Origin: Lachnospiraceae bacterium
GTDB taxonomy: Bacteria > Bacillota > Clostridia > Lachnospirales > Lachnospiraceae
Length of the DNA stretch: 64,000 bases
Reading direction: 5' to 3'
Assembly: GCA_017457865.1 (NCBI GenBank)
Contig: JAFTGN010000058.1
Span: 1-64,000, forward strand
Of the stretch, positions 8,050 to 16,235 are shown one piece after another (positions within the stretch are counted from its first letter, which is position 1; the number at the start of each line of letters is the position of its first letter). Both the position numbers and the translations under genes were made by a program. Under the pieces are notes generated by a model that saw only the letters and a list, made by a program, of their open reading frames with translations, ran no database searches and was not told the DNA's origin.

Positions 8050-8727
8050 TCAATAGAAAATTTGATTCAATACCATCTGCACCTTTTCCGACTGTATGAG
8101 GTGCCGCATCTTCTCTTTTCCCTTTTCCACCTCTGGCTTACCACATCTAAGATGATCCGGATGTTCCGATACACAGCAATCTTTGTACCAGCATTCCCCC
8201 ATAAGCGTCCCCTTAACAGACCACTTTTCATTTTCTGTCAGTTCACCTATTAGTGCTTTCATCACTCGTTCTGTCGAATACCTCTTAAAACCAGCTAAAT
8301 ATTGTAAAGTCTTTTCATCATTGATCTTTGCTAAATTAATTCTATGATCCTCGATAGCTGATAGAATTTCTTCACGCATCTTGATTTTATCTGCCTTACC
8401 AGTTCCTGTCCATGAAACCAGTTGATCAAAGGCAAGAATCAAGTATTCAAAACATATCATATCAAGAATCATTACCTTTCCTTCTGTTTTTTTAGCCATT
8501 ATTTTCAACAAACGATATTTGTTACGAACATCCTGATTATCAACCACATGATCAAATGCAATATAATACTGATCTCCCTCTTTAATATTCAGATCTGATA
8601 ATGCATCTAATATGCCTTGATTACTTTCTTTACTTTCAATAACAAGTGCATTCTCAAAGAAAAGTTGATTCACCAATTTCCAGAAGTGAAGTCCTGCACC
8701 GGTATCTTCTGTCCAAAAATATTTCAT
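8050..8727 (-). CDS. TOPRIM-like protein, full length, cassette copy B
   Basis: A 225-residue protein with FWTED at residues 4-8, YIAFDHVVDN near 64 and LDMICFEYLILAF near 92. This Glu / Asp-x-x-x-Asp / Glu order resembles the TOPRIM-DUF4435 family, some members of which act as nucleases in phage defence. The C-terminal part has a Cys/His-rich stretch (GECWYKDCCVSEHPDHLRCG) that could bind zinc and is absent from the copy A paralogue. The gene starts 1 base after the ATPase gene with GGAG at 7 bases, so it is the third gene of an operon. Family assignment is by pattern only. Confidence 0.7.
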   Translation of the reverse strand: MKYFWTEDTGAGLHFWKLVNQLFFENALVIESKESNQGILDALSDLNIKEGDQYYIAFDHVVDNQDVRNKYRLLKIMAKKTEGKVMILDMICFEYLILAFDQLVSWTGTGKADKIKMREEILSAIEDHRINLAKINDEKTLQYLAGFKRYSTERVMKALIGELTENEKWSVKGTLMGECWYKDCCVSEHPDHLRCGKPEVEKGKEKMRHLIQSEKVQMVLNQIFY

Positions 8728-8728
8728 A

Positions 8729-9130
8729 TCACAACTCCTCTTCCAATGTTATCCTGTTATCTTCAAGTTTCAACACTTTAAAGCTATTATCCGATACATT
8801 AAGTCCATCGCAATTCCTTAAGAAAAGCATATATTGGTTGGAAAACTCAAAATTAATAAATTTTCTGATATCATCATCAATCAAAATATCTGCATTATCA
8901 ATCACAATAAAATTGTCCCTACACTGTCTCAGCGACTCCAAAAAGCGATCTGATTTGTAATTGAACAGTTTAATCGCTTTGTATTCATCTGTAAGTCTTA
9001 AATCTTCCAGTATTTCATAAAGAACCGTTTTACCTGTCGCACTATCACCGCCAACAAGAGTGATTCTATCCTCGAATGTTAAATCGTATGAAAATGGATC
9101 TGCTTGAAACGCAATATTTCTATAAACCAT
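8729..9130 (-). CDS. Small P-loop ATPase, cassette copy B
   Basis: A 133-residue paralogue of the product of 5637-6065. It has Walker A GGDSATGKT near residue 28 and Walker B FIVIDNADILIDDD near 76, with the shared strand order before and after. The ATG follows GGAG by 8 bases inside the end of the DUF4869 gene, an 11-base overlap identical in size to copy A. Its small size and lack of other motifs suggest it works in complex with its neighbours. Confidence 0.8.
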   Translation of the reverse strand: MVYRNIAFQADPFSYDLTFEDRITLVGGDSATGKTVLYEILEDLRLTDEYKAIKLFNYKSDRFLESLRQCRDNFIVIDNADILIDDDIRKFINFEFSNQYMLFLRNCDGLNVSDNSFKVLKLEDNRITLEEEL

Positions 9131-9572
9131 TTACTTCTCTCCTTTCATACTCCTTACTCCACCAAGTATGATATCCCGTGCCTCCAGTTACTACTTCTGC
9201 ATCATTGAACCTTATTTTCGCATCGTCCGGAATCTCTACAAAGGATGGTCTTGACATATAAATCTTGATATTATCCATTGCAAATATTATTTTTAACACA
9301 TTTGGTCCGCATTCCTCTACGCATACCACTTTTTCAGGATGTTTTACAATGTTGAGCAATGTTTTACATCCAGACGACAGGTTTCGGATTGTACCTAATC
9401 CATATTTTGTTTCGATATGCTTATCCGGAGTCAATTTTGCATCATCCACTCGATGAATGAGGTTTATTTCATTTTCGGTCATTTCTTCATTACCCGTATT
9501 CAAATTGAAATACAGGTCGTTTTGCAAAATCCAATCTTTTGACTCCTTTTTCTCTGTATATATATCAATCAT
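9120..9572 (-). CDS. DUF4869-family protein, cassette copy B
   Basis: A 150-residue protein with the core LSSGCKTLLNI near residue 67 and the segment KVVCVEECGPNVLKI shared with copy A. It is the first gene of copy B and is preceded by AAAGGAG at 9 bases and a strong promoter at 9708-9736. Identity to copy A is moderate by eye, so this is an old duplication or two separate acquisitions and not a recent copy. Function unknown. Confidence 0.75.
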   Translation of the reverse strand: MIDIYTEKKESKDWILQNDLYFNLNTGNEEMTENEINLIHRVDDAKLTPDKHIETKYGLGTIRNLSSGCKTLLNIVKHPEKVVCVEECGPNVLKIIFAMDNIKIYMSRPSFVEIPDDAKIRFNDAEVVTGGTGYHTWWSKEYERREVNGL

Positions 9573-9608
9573 TCTATGTCACTCCTTTCAAAATTAAGTT
9601 CTGTATAT

Positions 9609-9645
9609 AATTGCGAAACTATGACAACGAACGCCCTTCGTCAGC
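9609..9645. repeat. Half copy of the long hairpin repeat
   Basis: The sequence AATTGCGAAACTATGA followed by ACGAACGCC and TTCGTCA is the reverse complement of the right arm of the repeat at 6970-7267, with a few substitutions. It lies in the leader of cassette copy B, between its promoter and the first gene. Confidence 0.6.
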
Positions 9646-9707
9646 AGCCCTCCGGTCTCCACCTAAGCAACTCTTCACTGGGTGTTCCCTGCATTTTCAT
9701 AAATATA

Positions 9708-9736
9708 TTATACATTGCTCCCTGTCCTTTCTCAAC
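9708..9736 (-). promoter_or_regulatory. Sigma-A-type promoter for cassette copy B
   Basis: On the minus strand TTGAGA (9731-9736) is separated by 17 bases from a perfect TATAAT (9708-9713). It overlaps the stop of the acetyltransferase gene and gives a leader of about 130 bases before the DUF4869 gene at 9572. It predicts that copy B is transcribed independently of upstream genes. Confidence 0.75.
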
Positions 9737-10058
9737 GCATTTTATAGCGAAAATCATCTGCTTTCCCCTCACTGATCACCTTGATCATAAACAAACATGG
9801 ATTCTCCTCATCCCAGATGCAGGTAAACACCTCCAAGGGGTAAAATCCCTCTTTCCGGTAAAAAGCTCTGGTTCCGTCATACGGTTCATAAACCGCTGAT
9901 TCGTCCAATGTCTTTACCGTTAAAAATCTGTATCCATGATCTTTACAGAACTGAACGCACGCTTCCATCAGTCCATGCCCGATTCCCATTCTGTGATATT
10001 CCCGAAGGATGCCAAGATTGTAGACATCTGCATTTTCTACTTGTTTTATTGTAATCAT
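9732..10058 (-). CDS. N-terminally short GNAT acetyltransferase
   Basis: The 108-residue product contains the GNAT acetyl-CoA loop as LREYHRMGIGHGLMEACVQF near residues 18-37 and the later YEPYDGTRAFYRKEGFYPLE segment. The first strands of a normal domain of about 150 residues are absent. The gene may therefore be a 5'-truncated remnant that gained a new start. Its ATG overlaps the TGA of a 16-codon reading frame (ATGA), and GGAGG lies about 7 bases upstream, so it may still be translated. Confidence 0.6.
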   Translation of the reverse strand: MITIKQVENADVYNLGILREYHRMGIGHGLMEACVQFCKDHGYRFLTVKTLDESAVYEPYDGTRAFYRKEGFYPLEVFTCIWDEENPCLFMIKVISEGKADDFRYKMR

Positions 10059-10105
10059 AATCGTCCTCCATTTTTTGACAAGGCATAGTTTCGAGCAAGA
10101 TTCAT
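10055..10105 (-). CDS. 16-codon upstream reading frame, possible nucleotidyltransferase remnant
   Basis: The frame reads MNLARNYALSKNGGRL and has AAGGAG just before its ATG. Its TGA overlaps the ATG of the acetyltransferase gene as ATGA. Residues NLARNYA are encoded by 22 bases identical to part of the nucleotidyltransferase gene at 17412-18179, where they also read NLARNYA. It is either a leader peptide allowing coupled translation or the scar of a deleted gene copy. Confidence 0.4.
   Translation of the reverse strand: MNLARNYALSKNGGRL
10082..10103. repeat. 22-base direct repeat, copy 1
   Basis: Bases 10082-10103 are identical to 17463-17484 (GGCATAGTTTCGAGCAAGAT then TC). The second copy lies inside the 3' part of the nucleotidyltransferase gene in the same orientation. 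The identity points to recombination or gene duplication between the two sites. Confidence 0.7.
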
Positions 10106-10119
10106 TAGCTCCTTTTCTT

Positions 10120-11121
10120 TTACCACAGTCTCAGCGCAGGCTGCAGAAGAAGTTCCTCTATCATGGGATAGTACAATTTCCTGTTATCAGCCTGTGCTAT
10201 TGTAGTGATTTTATTACCGGCATCTTTAGACGAAGCCCCGCAATGATATACCTTCTCCGTACGGCATTTATAATCAATGATAATATATCGGTCATGGAAC
10301 TTTCCTCCTGTCCGCTGGAAGGAAAGCTTTACATTCGGGTACTCTGCTTGAAAAGCCTGAAGCTCAGACAGACGAAGAATATTCATTAGATTATCACTGA
10401 AAATGATTATATCAACATTCGCTGGAACGCTTTTCAACATTAGCAAGGTTTTGGGACCGATATAATTATCTACTATATACAACTTCTTTTTTGCTTTGTT
10501 GTAAATGTCTGCATACGCCGCATCAGCCTCAAATGTCTGTCCGGAGTAGATAACATATTCAATTCCTTTATCTGGCAAGGAAAAGCTCTGTATTACTTTG
10601 GTCAAATCCTCCTTGGTAACCATCGCTTCTTTTATTTTACTGATATCTCTTGTATTTTCAGATATCTGCAAGGATAATCTCTCGATATTAGAAGATCCTG
10701 AAAGCAGTGGAGCCTGGCTGATATAATCCTTCATCTGCTTGAATGTCCGAATCAAAGCTTTACTTTGGCGGATAGCAAGGTCACCCTTTAAAACTGTCAT
10801 GAGCATATACACACCACTTTCGGTAAAACACCATGGTAAATATTTGACATTTCCGCCACGTCCTTCTCTGTTCAAGGTCAAATTATTTGACCTTGAAAGC
10901 TCATCAATCTCATCCCAAGTTAATTGAAAACGAAAATCGTCTTCAAATTTTTCAATATTGTTTTTCACCTGCTGATTGAATGCCTTGGTGGTATACCCAT
11001 ATATCTCAGCCAGATCTGTAGCAAGCATAACCTGCTGTCCTCTGATCGAATATATTTTTGTCCTCAAAGATTCTACTGTGATTTCCACAGGAACAAGTTC
11101 AGTAGATTTGTTTTCGCTCAT
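10120..11121 (-). CDS. ORF6N-domain protein
   Basis: The 333-residue product has an ORF6N domain near residues 15-110 (RTKIYSIRGQQVMLATDLAEIYG, later FTESGVYMLMTVL). This DNA-binding domain is known from phage antirepressor-like proteins and many bacterial accessory genes. After a coiled linker, the C-terminal half ends in a region with KLYIVDNYIGPKTLLML and FHDRYIIID. HDRYIIID resembles a PLD-like or DUF1016-partner fold, so a nuclease-like tail is possible. The ATG at 11121 is preceded by a strong GGAGG. It is of probable phage or mobile origin. Confidence 0.8.
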   Translation of the reverse strand: MSENKSTELVPVEITVESLRTKIYSIRGQQVMLATDLAEIYGYTTKAFNQQVKNNIEKFEDDFRFQLTWDEIDELSRSNNLTLNREGRGGNVKYLPWCFTESGVYMLMTVLKGDLAIRQSKALIRTFKQMKDYISQAPLLSGSSNIERLSLQISENTRDISKIKEAMVTKEDLTKVIQSFSLPDKGIEYVIYSGQTFEADAAYADIYNKAKKKLYIVDNYIGPKTLLMLKSVPANVDIIIFSDNLMNILRLSELQAFQAEYPNVKLSFQRTGGKFHDRYIIIDYKCRTEKVYHCGASSKDAGNKITTIAQADNRKLYYPMIEELLLQPALRLW

Positions 11122-11396
11122 GTATTTCCTCCAAGTATAAAATCTTATGTACTTTACATAAGATATTCTATCATGAAAACCTATGTCTGCATAGACTGAA
11201 AATAAAAAAATCCTCACTCTGAGTTATAACATCTCAAAGTAAGGTCTAATCTTACATCTCCATATATGTTCTTCATTTTCGATAGTCGTCTCCCACCATC
11301 TTCTCTCCACATTTTTTTACCATTCCAGTTTTTTCACAATCTCATGATATACAGAACTTCCATCCAACACCGTTCGATAGGTACTTACCCAACAGG

Positions 11397-11654
11397 TCAT
11401 AAGCCCGCTCCGATATGCCGCTGCCGGGGATACAATATTGGTAACAGAGGCACAATAAAACGGAACCGCATCCTTCTTCTTTCATCCGATGTTTCTCTCA
11501 AATGATGAATTTCACTACCAAGCCAAAAATAGAACTCCAGCATCTGCTCATTTACTTTTGTAGCGGCTTTAAGTTGACTTTGTTTAAACTTACTTCCAAT
11601 TTTACTGAGAAGTTCTGTATATTCTTTGCTAATATTAACTATTTTATCCACCAT
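11397..11654 (-). pseudogene. YhcG (DUF1016) nuclease, N-terminal fragment
   Basis: The first 50 or so residues (SKEYTELLSKIGSKFKQSQLKAA onward to FYFWLGSEIHHL) match the start of PDDEXK nucleases of the YhcG family. The sequence then turns into unrelated residues and stops at 85, far short of the usual 330-370. The nuclease domain is lost. A second YhcG fragment lies at 13777 and an intact one at 20766, so this region has collected several. Confidence 0.75.
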
Positions 11655-11804
11655 TCATTCTCTCCTATATGGTCCACAATAATCTACACTTTTTGCCTTG
11701 AAGCCATGAAATATAGTCTCACTACAGGCAAGATATCTACTGCCTTTCACACGATACCATAGCCTAATTCCGTTGCAGTAAGCAGCACATTCAACGATTG
11801 CAGA

Positions 11805-13499
11805 TTATCCTTTTGCGATCAGGCACTTCTCTCCTTCAAACGCAAAGCCGTATTTCAAAATCTGCTCCTCAGGTATCCCTCTTTGTAACAGATCGGCAGC
11901 GTACTTTTTATCTTCGATCTGCTTCAGAGCATTTGCCGCCGTGTCCTCAAGGGATTTTTCACCATCCTCTGTATCAAACACCTTAAACTCCATGATAACC
12001 GCAACATCTTTTGCATCCTTCGGCTCCATCACCACGTCATATCGGCCGTAGCCACTCTCACGGTTGGATTTCACCATATAGTGATTCGCTTTGTCCACGA
12101 GAAGTCCCAATACAAAGCCATGGTAAAAGCGTTCCGGTTCCTTTTGTTCCGATGGCTTATTGCCTGCGTCAAAATAACTAAAGGTATGCAAGGCCACCCT
12201 GTTCATGTAACGGTTCATGCCCCGCACTTCCCCCTGAAACATAGCAGAGACAAATTCTCCGAAATCTTCCGTCTGTGTAAACCAGACCTTTACCATCCGG
12301 GTGAACATCTTTTTCACCTCAAAATTCGTGAGTGCAAGCACATAAACCGGATCGTCGCTTATCTGCTCCCGTATGATATGAACCACCTTCAAATACCCTG
12401 AAGCAAGCAGAAGACTCCATATGGCATTTCGGTTGTTGGACAACTGATTGAATACAACCTGCTCATCAATCTGTGCTTGGATCGCTCCGTCATTTAAAAG
12501 CTTCTCAAATTCGGACTTGATGCCCTTATCTCCCTCTCTCAGAAGTTTCCCGACCAGACCATTGCTGCTGGTGTTGGCCCAATAGGTGTCGTATTTTCTC
12601 TCGTCCAGATATTTCGTGATGGACCACGGATTATAAATGTCACTGACCTTGCCAAATACAAAACCGTCAAACCAACGCTTTACCTCTGTCTTTTCTGCCT
12701 CCGGCACATCCTGTTCGTCCATGGCAGCAAACACTTCCTCTTCGGTAAATCCAAATGCTGTGGCATACTTTTCGGATGTGGTGGTAATCACATTCAGATT
12801 ATTCAAATCAGAAAAAATGGATTCCTTGCTGATCCTGGTAATCCCTGTCATAAGCCCTCGCTCCAAGTACGGATTGGACTTAAATGTGTTATTAAACAGC
12901 GCTCTTGTATAGGCTGTCAGTTCGTCCCAAAAGCCATTTACATAAGCCTCCTGCATGGGTGTATCATATTCATCCAGCAAAATGATGCACTTCTTCCCAT
13001 AATACCTCTCCAGCCATCCGCTCAGTCTGTTTAAAGAAAGGGCCGCAACCGCATCATCCATTTTTCCCGACACCTGCCGATAGAAAGATCGATCCCCCTC
13101 TGTAAAAATAGCATCTTTCAACAACCAATCATATTGTATGAACAGTTCAGAAATCAATTCATTGATCAGCTGTTTTGTTGCCTGATACGTATTTTGCTTG
13201 ACTCCCGCAAATGACAGAAAAATCACGGGGTACGTCCCCTGCACCTTCAAAAGATTTTCATCCTTCCATACTTCCAACCCCTCGAATAGATCTTCCCTGC
13301 CCGCATATCGATTGGAAAAAAAGCACTCTACCATGCTCATGTTCAATGTTTTGCCAAAACGACGTGGACGCGTAATCAACGTGACTGCATCCCCGGACTT
13401 CCACCATTCTCGTATAAATGCTGTCTTGTCTATATAAAAATAACCTTTCTCCCGCAATGTTCCGAAATCCTGCGCACCTACCGAAATTGTCCTTGCCAT
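11805..13499 (-). CDS. AAA-ATPase-like protein with PD-(D/E)XK domain (DUF1703)
   Basis: A full-length 564-residue protein. The N-terminus has the AAA-ATPase_like hallmark: YFYIDKTAFI, then the modified P-loop LITRPRRFGKTLNMSM near residues 41-56, and Walker B IILLDEYDTPM near 172-182. The C-terminus carries a DUF1703 nuclease-like region with VVMEPKDAKDVAVIMEFKVFD, where the E-x-K pair fits the PD-(D/E)XK site. Such proteins are abundant in gut Clostridia and Bacteroidia, often in many copies. Their function is unproven, but the domain pair suggests DNA cleavage or an abortive role. Confidence 0.9.
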   Translation of the reverse strand: MARTISVGAQDFGTLREKGYFYIDKTAFIREWWKSGDAVTLITRPRRFGKTLNMSMVECFFSNRYAGREDLFEGLEVWKDENLLKVQGTYPVIFLSFAGVKQNTYQATKQLINELISELFIQYDWLLKDAIFTEGDRSFYRQVSGKMDDAVAALSLNRLSGWLERYYGKKCIILLDEYDTPMQEAYVNGFWDELTAYTRALFNNTFKSNPYLERGLMTGITRISKESIFSDLNNLNVITTTSEKYATAFGFTEEEVFAAMDEQDVPEAEKTEVKRWFDGFVFGKVSDIYNPWSITKYLDERKYDTYWANTSSNGLVGKLLREGDKGIKSEFEKLLNDGAIQAQIDEQVVFNQLSNNRNAIWSLLLASGYLKVVHIIREQISDDPVYVLALTNFEVKKMFTRMVKVWFTQTEDFGEFVSAMFQGEVRGMNRYMNRVALHTFSYFDAGNKPSEQKEPERFYHGFVLGLLVDKANHYMVKSNRESGYGRYDVVMEPKDAKDVAVIMEFKVFDTEDGEKSLEDTAANALKQIEDKKYAADLLQRGIPEEQILKYGFAFEGEKCLIAKG

Positions 13500-13776
13500 A
13501 GCACACCTCCATGCGATTCCCTGTATGATTTATGTTATCACATTCATGGAAAGCCGGCAAGTTGGAATTGGGTTTTGATAGAGTAAGCTCACTGTCATAG
13601 TTCACTCAGTCTGGTTTCACTTGCAAATGTTTCCTTGATTTCCACACTTAGCAGGTGGGAATTTGTGCGAATTATAGTATTACACCCGATTAAATCATGT
13701 ATGAAAAGCACCAGCCAGTTCTGGCCGTTTCATTTTCGCAAAAACTAAGTTCAGATTCGTTTTCTATGCGCATTAG

Positions 13777-14160
13777 TTACAAATAATGTGACCACGAAAC
13801 GATAAAAGGTGGCTCTTTTTCAAAAAAGCGAAACACTGTTTCGCTTATTCGTTCTTTATACGTCAAATAAAATTTTCTGGCATTCTTTAAAGTATCTTCT
13901 GAAAATCCTTTGCCAAACTCTTTCTGAAGTTTTTCTGATAGTGTTTTAATCACTTTACTTCCATATTTTGCTCGCTTTTCTCCCATTTGTTGCGTTTCTA
14001 CAATCCATCTACCCAATGAATAGTAAGTCATTATCTGCACTATATTTACATTCTTCACAACAATATTTCTTGCATAATTTATTAATTCTACCGAATCAGT
14101 ACATAACTTCTCAAGTTCAACATCATTTAACATACTATCAAAGTTGATATCGTCACTCAT
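13777..14160 (-). pseudogene. YhcG (DUF1016) nuclease, N-terminal half
   Basis: The 127-residue product keeps the DUF1016_N features: YYSLGRWIVETQQ, YGSKVIKTLSEKLQKEFGKGF and a final SWSHYL. In intact members SWSHYL continues into the linker and the PDDEXK domain, but here the stop follows at once. It is a clean C-terminal truncation, and this fragment differs in sequence from the one at 11397. Confidence 0.8.
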
Positions 14161-14399
14161 GTTAAAAATCTCTCCTTTCTCATTTACACACTTTTAGGCG
14201 TTTACGAAACGCCAAAATCCGCATAAATACGGTATTCTTTTTGTTAAAAAATAAAACAACTCCTCACTGATTCATGGTAAAATTGAGTTGTCCAGAAACA
14301 ATCAACCATGCCCCACAGAAAAGAATTGCCACTTATATGATACCATATTATCAGATGACTTTGGCTGATATTTTTACACACACTCAGGAAATTTTTGAA

Positions 14400-14540
14400 T
14401 CAGATAAACCTGTATTTCTCAAACTGCTCGAGCCTACCATTTAACGCCTCCAAACGATTCAGATACTCGTATTCCTCGTTACCATCACAGATAATACAAA
14501 TTTTATGCTTATCAATGAACTTTGGGAGCTTATTTGTCAT
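14400..14540 (-). pseudogene. RloB/TOPRIM-like partner of the AAA ATPase, N-terminal fragment
   Basis: This 46-residue frame starts at an ATG overlapping the ATPase stop (ATGACAAATAA), a typical coupled arrangement. Residues 13-25 (KICIICDGNEEYE, then YLNRL) resemble the first strand and acidic site of the TOPRIM fold in RloB-like partners of AAA_15/21 ATPases. The full partner is normally about 200 residues, but here it stops after RFI. The two-gene defence pair is therefore probably broken in its second component. Confidence 0.55.
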
Positions 14541-15807
14541 CGGCATCTTCCCCCTTTACATTCCCATTGATACTAAGCAGAGAATTGATCAATTCCGGAT
14601 CAGGCAAAGCGCCAAGCGCACCCTTTCTGTATTTCTCCATGATATCCGTCGTATCTCTGACTCCCTGTTGTGCAGTAAAATCAGCAAGGGAATACACATA
14701 CACACCCTCTTCATCCTTGTGGACGAACCAAATCTGTTCCTTGCGGAACATTCTCTTGCAGTCCATGAGGTTAATATCATGCACGGTAAATATCATCTGC
14801 GCATTGGTGTTCAACTCATTATTGAATAGGGCAACAATCGCCCTGGTGAGTTTGAAGTGAATACTGCTATCCAACTCATCTACAATCAGAATCCGCCCCT
14901 GTTCAAGAGCCTCTATAACATAACCGGCAATAGCAGCGATTTTCTTTGTTCCTGTGGAATCAAATAGCATACTTGGCACATGAACACCCTTATATGTGGA
15001 AACCAATCTGATTTGATCCATAAGTTTCTCTGGAAGATCGAGCACTCTCTCTTCTGGTTTTTCGTCACCATCTCCTGCTTTCACCCGAATTTTATCCATA
15101 TCTACATATTCGAAATCATCTAAATACAGGTCTGCATTCTTAATAAATTCAACAATCTTCTGCTGTAACTGATTTTTGTTTTTCATCAATTCAATGGTAT
15201 GTTCCATAGGAATATCATTCATGCTAATGATATCCATTTTTTCTGCAAATCCAACAAGAATCTGCTTCATTTCATTCATATGTTCAAATTTACTTGTATC
15301 TATCACATAACACAGCAAATTATTCTTTGATACAACTGGAATCATAATCAACACATCTTCATCAACGCATTCATAGTTTTCACTAATAGTGTCTTTTTTC
15401 AACCAGCAAACTTCTTTTTCGTTGTTATATTGATCTTTCAATATCTCCGAAAACGCTTCATATATATACTCCTCTTTTTCAGTATCATACTTAAAGTCAT
15501 AGGAGAACTTTCTTCCGGATGCCATAAATGTGATGCCCAATTCACATACATTGTTATCTGCAAATATATTAGGCATTAATCCGTTTTTCTTATTTAAAAG
15601 AACTCTCTTTATCGCCCTGATACATTTAATCAGACAGGTTTTTCCAGCGTTATTAGGTCCGTAGATTCCTGCTGTTTTAAGCACGTTAAAATTGTTTTCT
15701 GTATGAACATTTGTTCCAAATTTCTTGTTTCGCATATCCGCTTTCATAGAAAATGATATTTCATCCTCAAACGCATAACAATTTTTCGCTCTTACCTCTA
15801 TAATCAT
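14530..15807 (-). CDS. AAA family ATPase (RloA/AbiLii-like)
   Basis: The 425-residue protein begins MIIEVRAKNCYAFEDEISFSM, the usual start of overcoming-lysogenization-like ABC ATPases. Walker A is GIYGPNNAGKTCLIK near residue 50, Walker B is RILIVDELDSSIH near 287, and the H-loop is IFTVHDINLMD near 315. The family pairs with a RloB/TOPRIM nuclease in abortive-infection systems. The partner's reading frame follows with overlap but is cut to 46 codons. A T-box leader lies 190 bases upstream with no evident link to this gene. Confidence 0.85.
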   Translation of the reverse strand: MIIEVRAKNCYAFEDEISFSMKADMRNKKFGTNVHTENNFNVLKTAGIYGPNNAGKTCLIKCIRAIKRVLLNKKNGLMPNIFADNNVCELGITFMASGRKFSYDFKYDTEKEEYIYEAFSEILKDQYNNEKEVCWLKKDTISENYECVDEDVLIMIPVVSKNNLLCYVIDTSKFEHMNEMKQILVGFAEKMDIISMNDIPMEHTIELMKNKNQLQQKIVEFIKNADLYLDDFEYVDMDKIRVKAGDGDEKPEERVLDLPEKLMDQIRLVSTYKGVHVPSMLFDSTGTKKIAAIAGYVIEALEQGRILIVDELDSSIHFKLTRAIVALFNNELNTNAQMIFTVHDINLMDCKRMFRKEQIWFVHKDEEGVYVYSLADFTAQQGVRDTTDIMEKYRKGALGALPDPELINSLLSINGNVKGEDADDK

Positions 15808-15995
15808 GGCTCATTCCCCCAAGTCACTCTTACTCTCTTTACCATTATTGTATTACAGAAATATTTTTTATGCAATATTTTTTCACAAATTTTTCTTTAT
15901 CAGTAAAACACCCAAACGGGTGTCATACTAAATGCAACACAGATTTCTGAGGAAGGTTTTTATCCCTTTTGATATAAAACGAGGTTGATTTTACT

Positions 15996-16038
15996 AAAAA
16001 AGCCCTCCTCTCTGAAATTTCTTTCAGGGACGAGAGCT
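15996..16038 (-). terminator. Intrinsic terminator of the T-box leader
   Basis: On the minus strand AGCTCTCGTCCCTGAAA pairs with TTTCAGAGAGGAGGGCT over 17 positions with two mismatches and is followed by six T. Its 5' arm lies just after the T-box sequence, as in a terminator-antiterminator switch. Confidence 0.85.
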
Positions 16039-16235
16039 ATCGCTTCGTGTTACCACCCTAATTCGCTCATATCTCACGATATAAGCCTTATCAACTACGG
16101 ACGAGAAATGATTCATCAATAGTCTATCACTGTAACGGGTGATCAAGCTGCTTTTGCATTCTCCACGAAAATCTTTTGTTGTAAATCCGATGACAAACGA
16201 ATCAGTCGCATATTCTGTGTTCTCATCGGTTCAAA
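15996..16235 (-). promoter_or_regulatory. T-box leader without an evident target gene
   Basis: Read on the minus strand, the T-box sequence AGGGTGGTAACACG lies at 16046-16059. A hairpin consistent with stem III (ATATC GTGA GATAT) lies just upstream, and a strong terminator follows it. The 5' part has only a short stem (CCGATGA/TCATCGG) where a stem I of about 100 bases with a specifier loop is expected. It begins at the stop codon of the upstream acetyltransferase. The next gene downstream encodes an AAA ATPase and not a synthetase, amino-acid enzyme or transporter. The amino acid sensed cannot be read. Confidence 0.75.

Noticed and set aside
11255..11396. Possible protein tail (SERAYDLLGKYLSN and SSVYHEIVKKLEW on the minus strand)
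   Set aside because: The two pieces are in different frames, short, and match no family I can name. Not enough to call a pseudogene.
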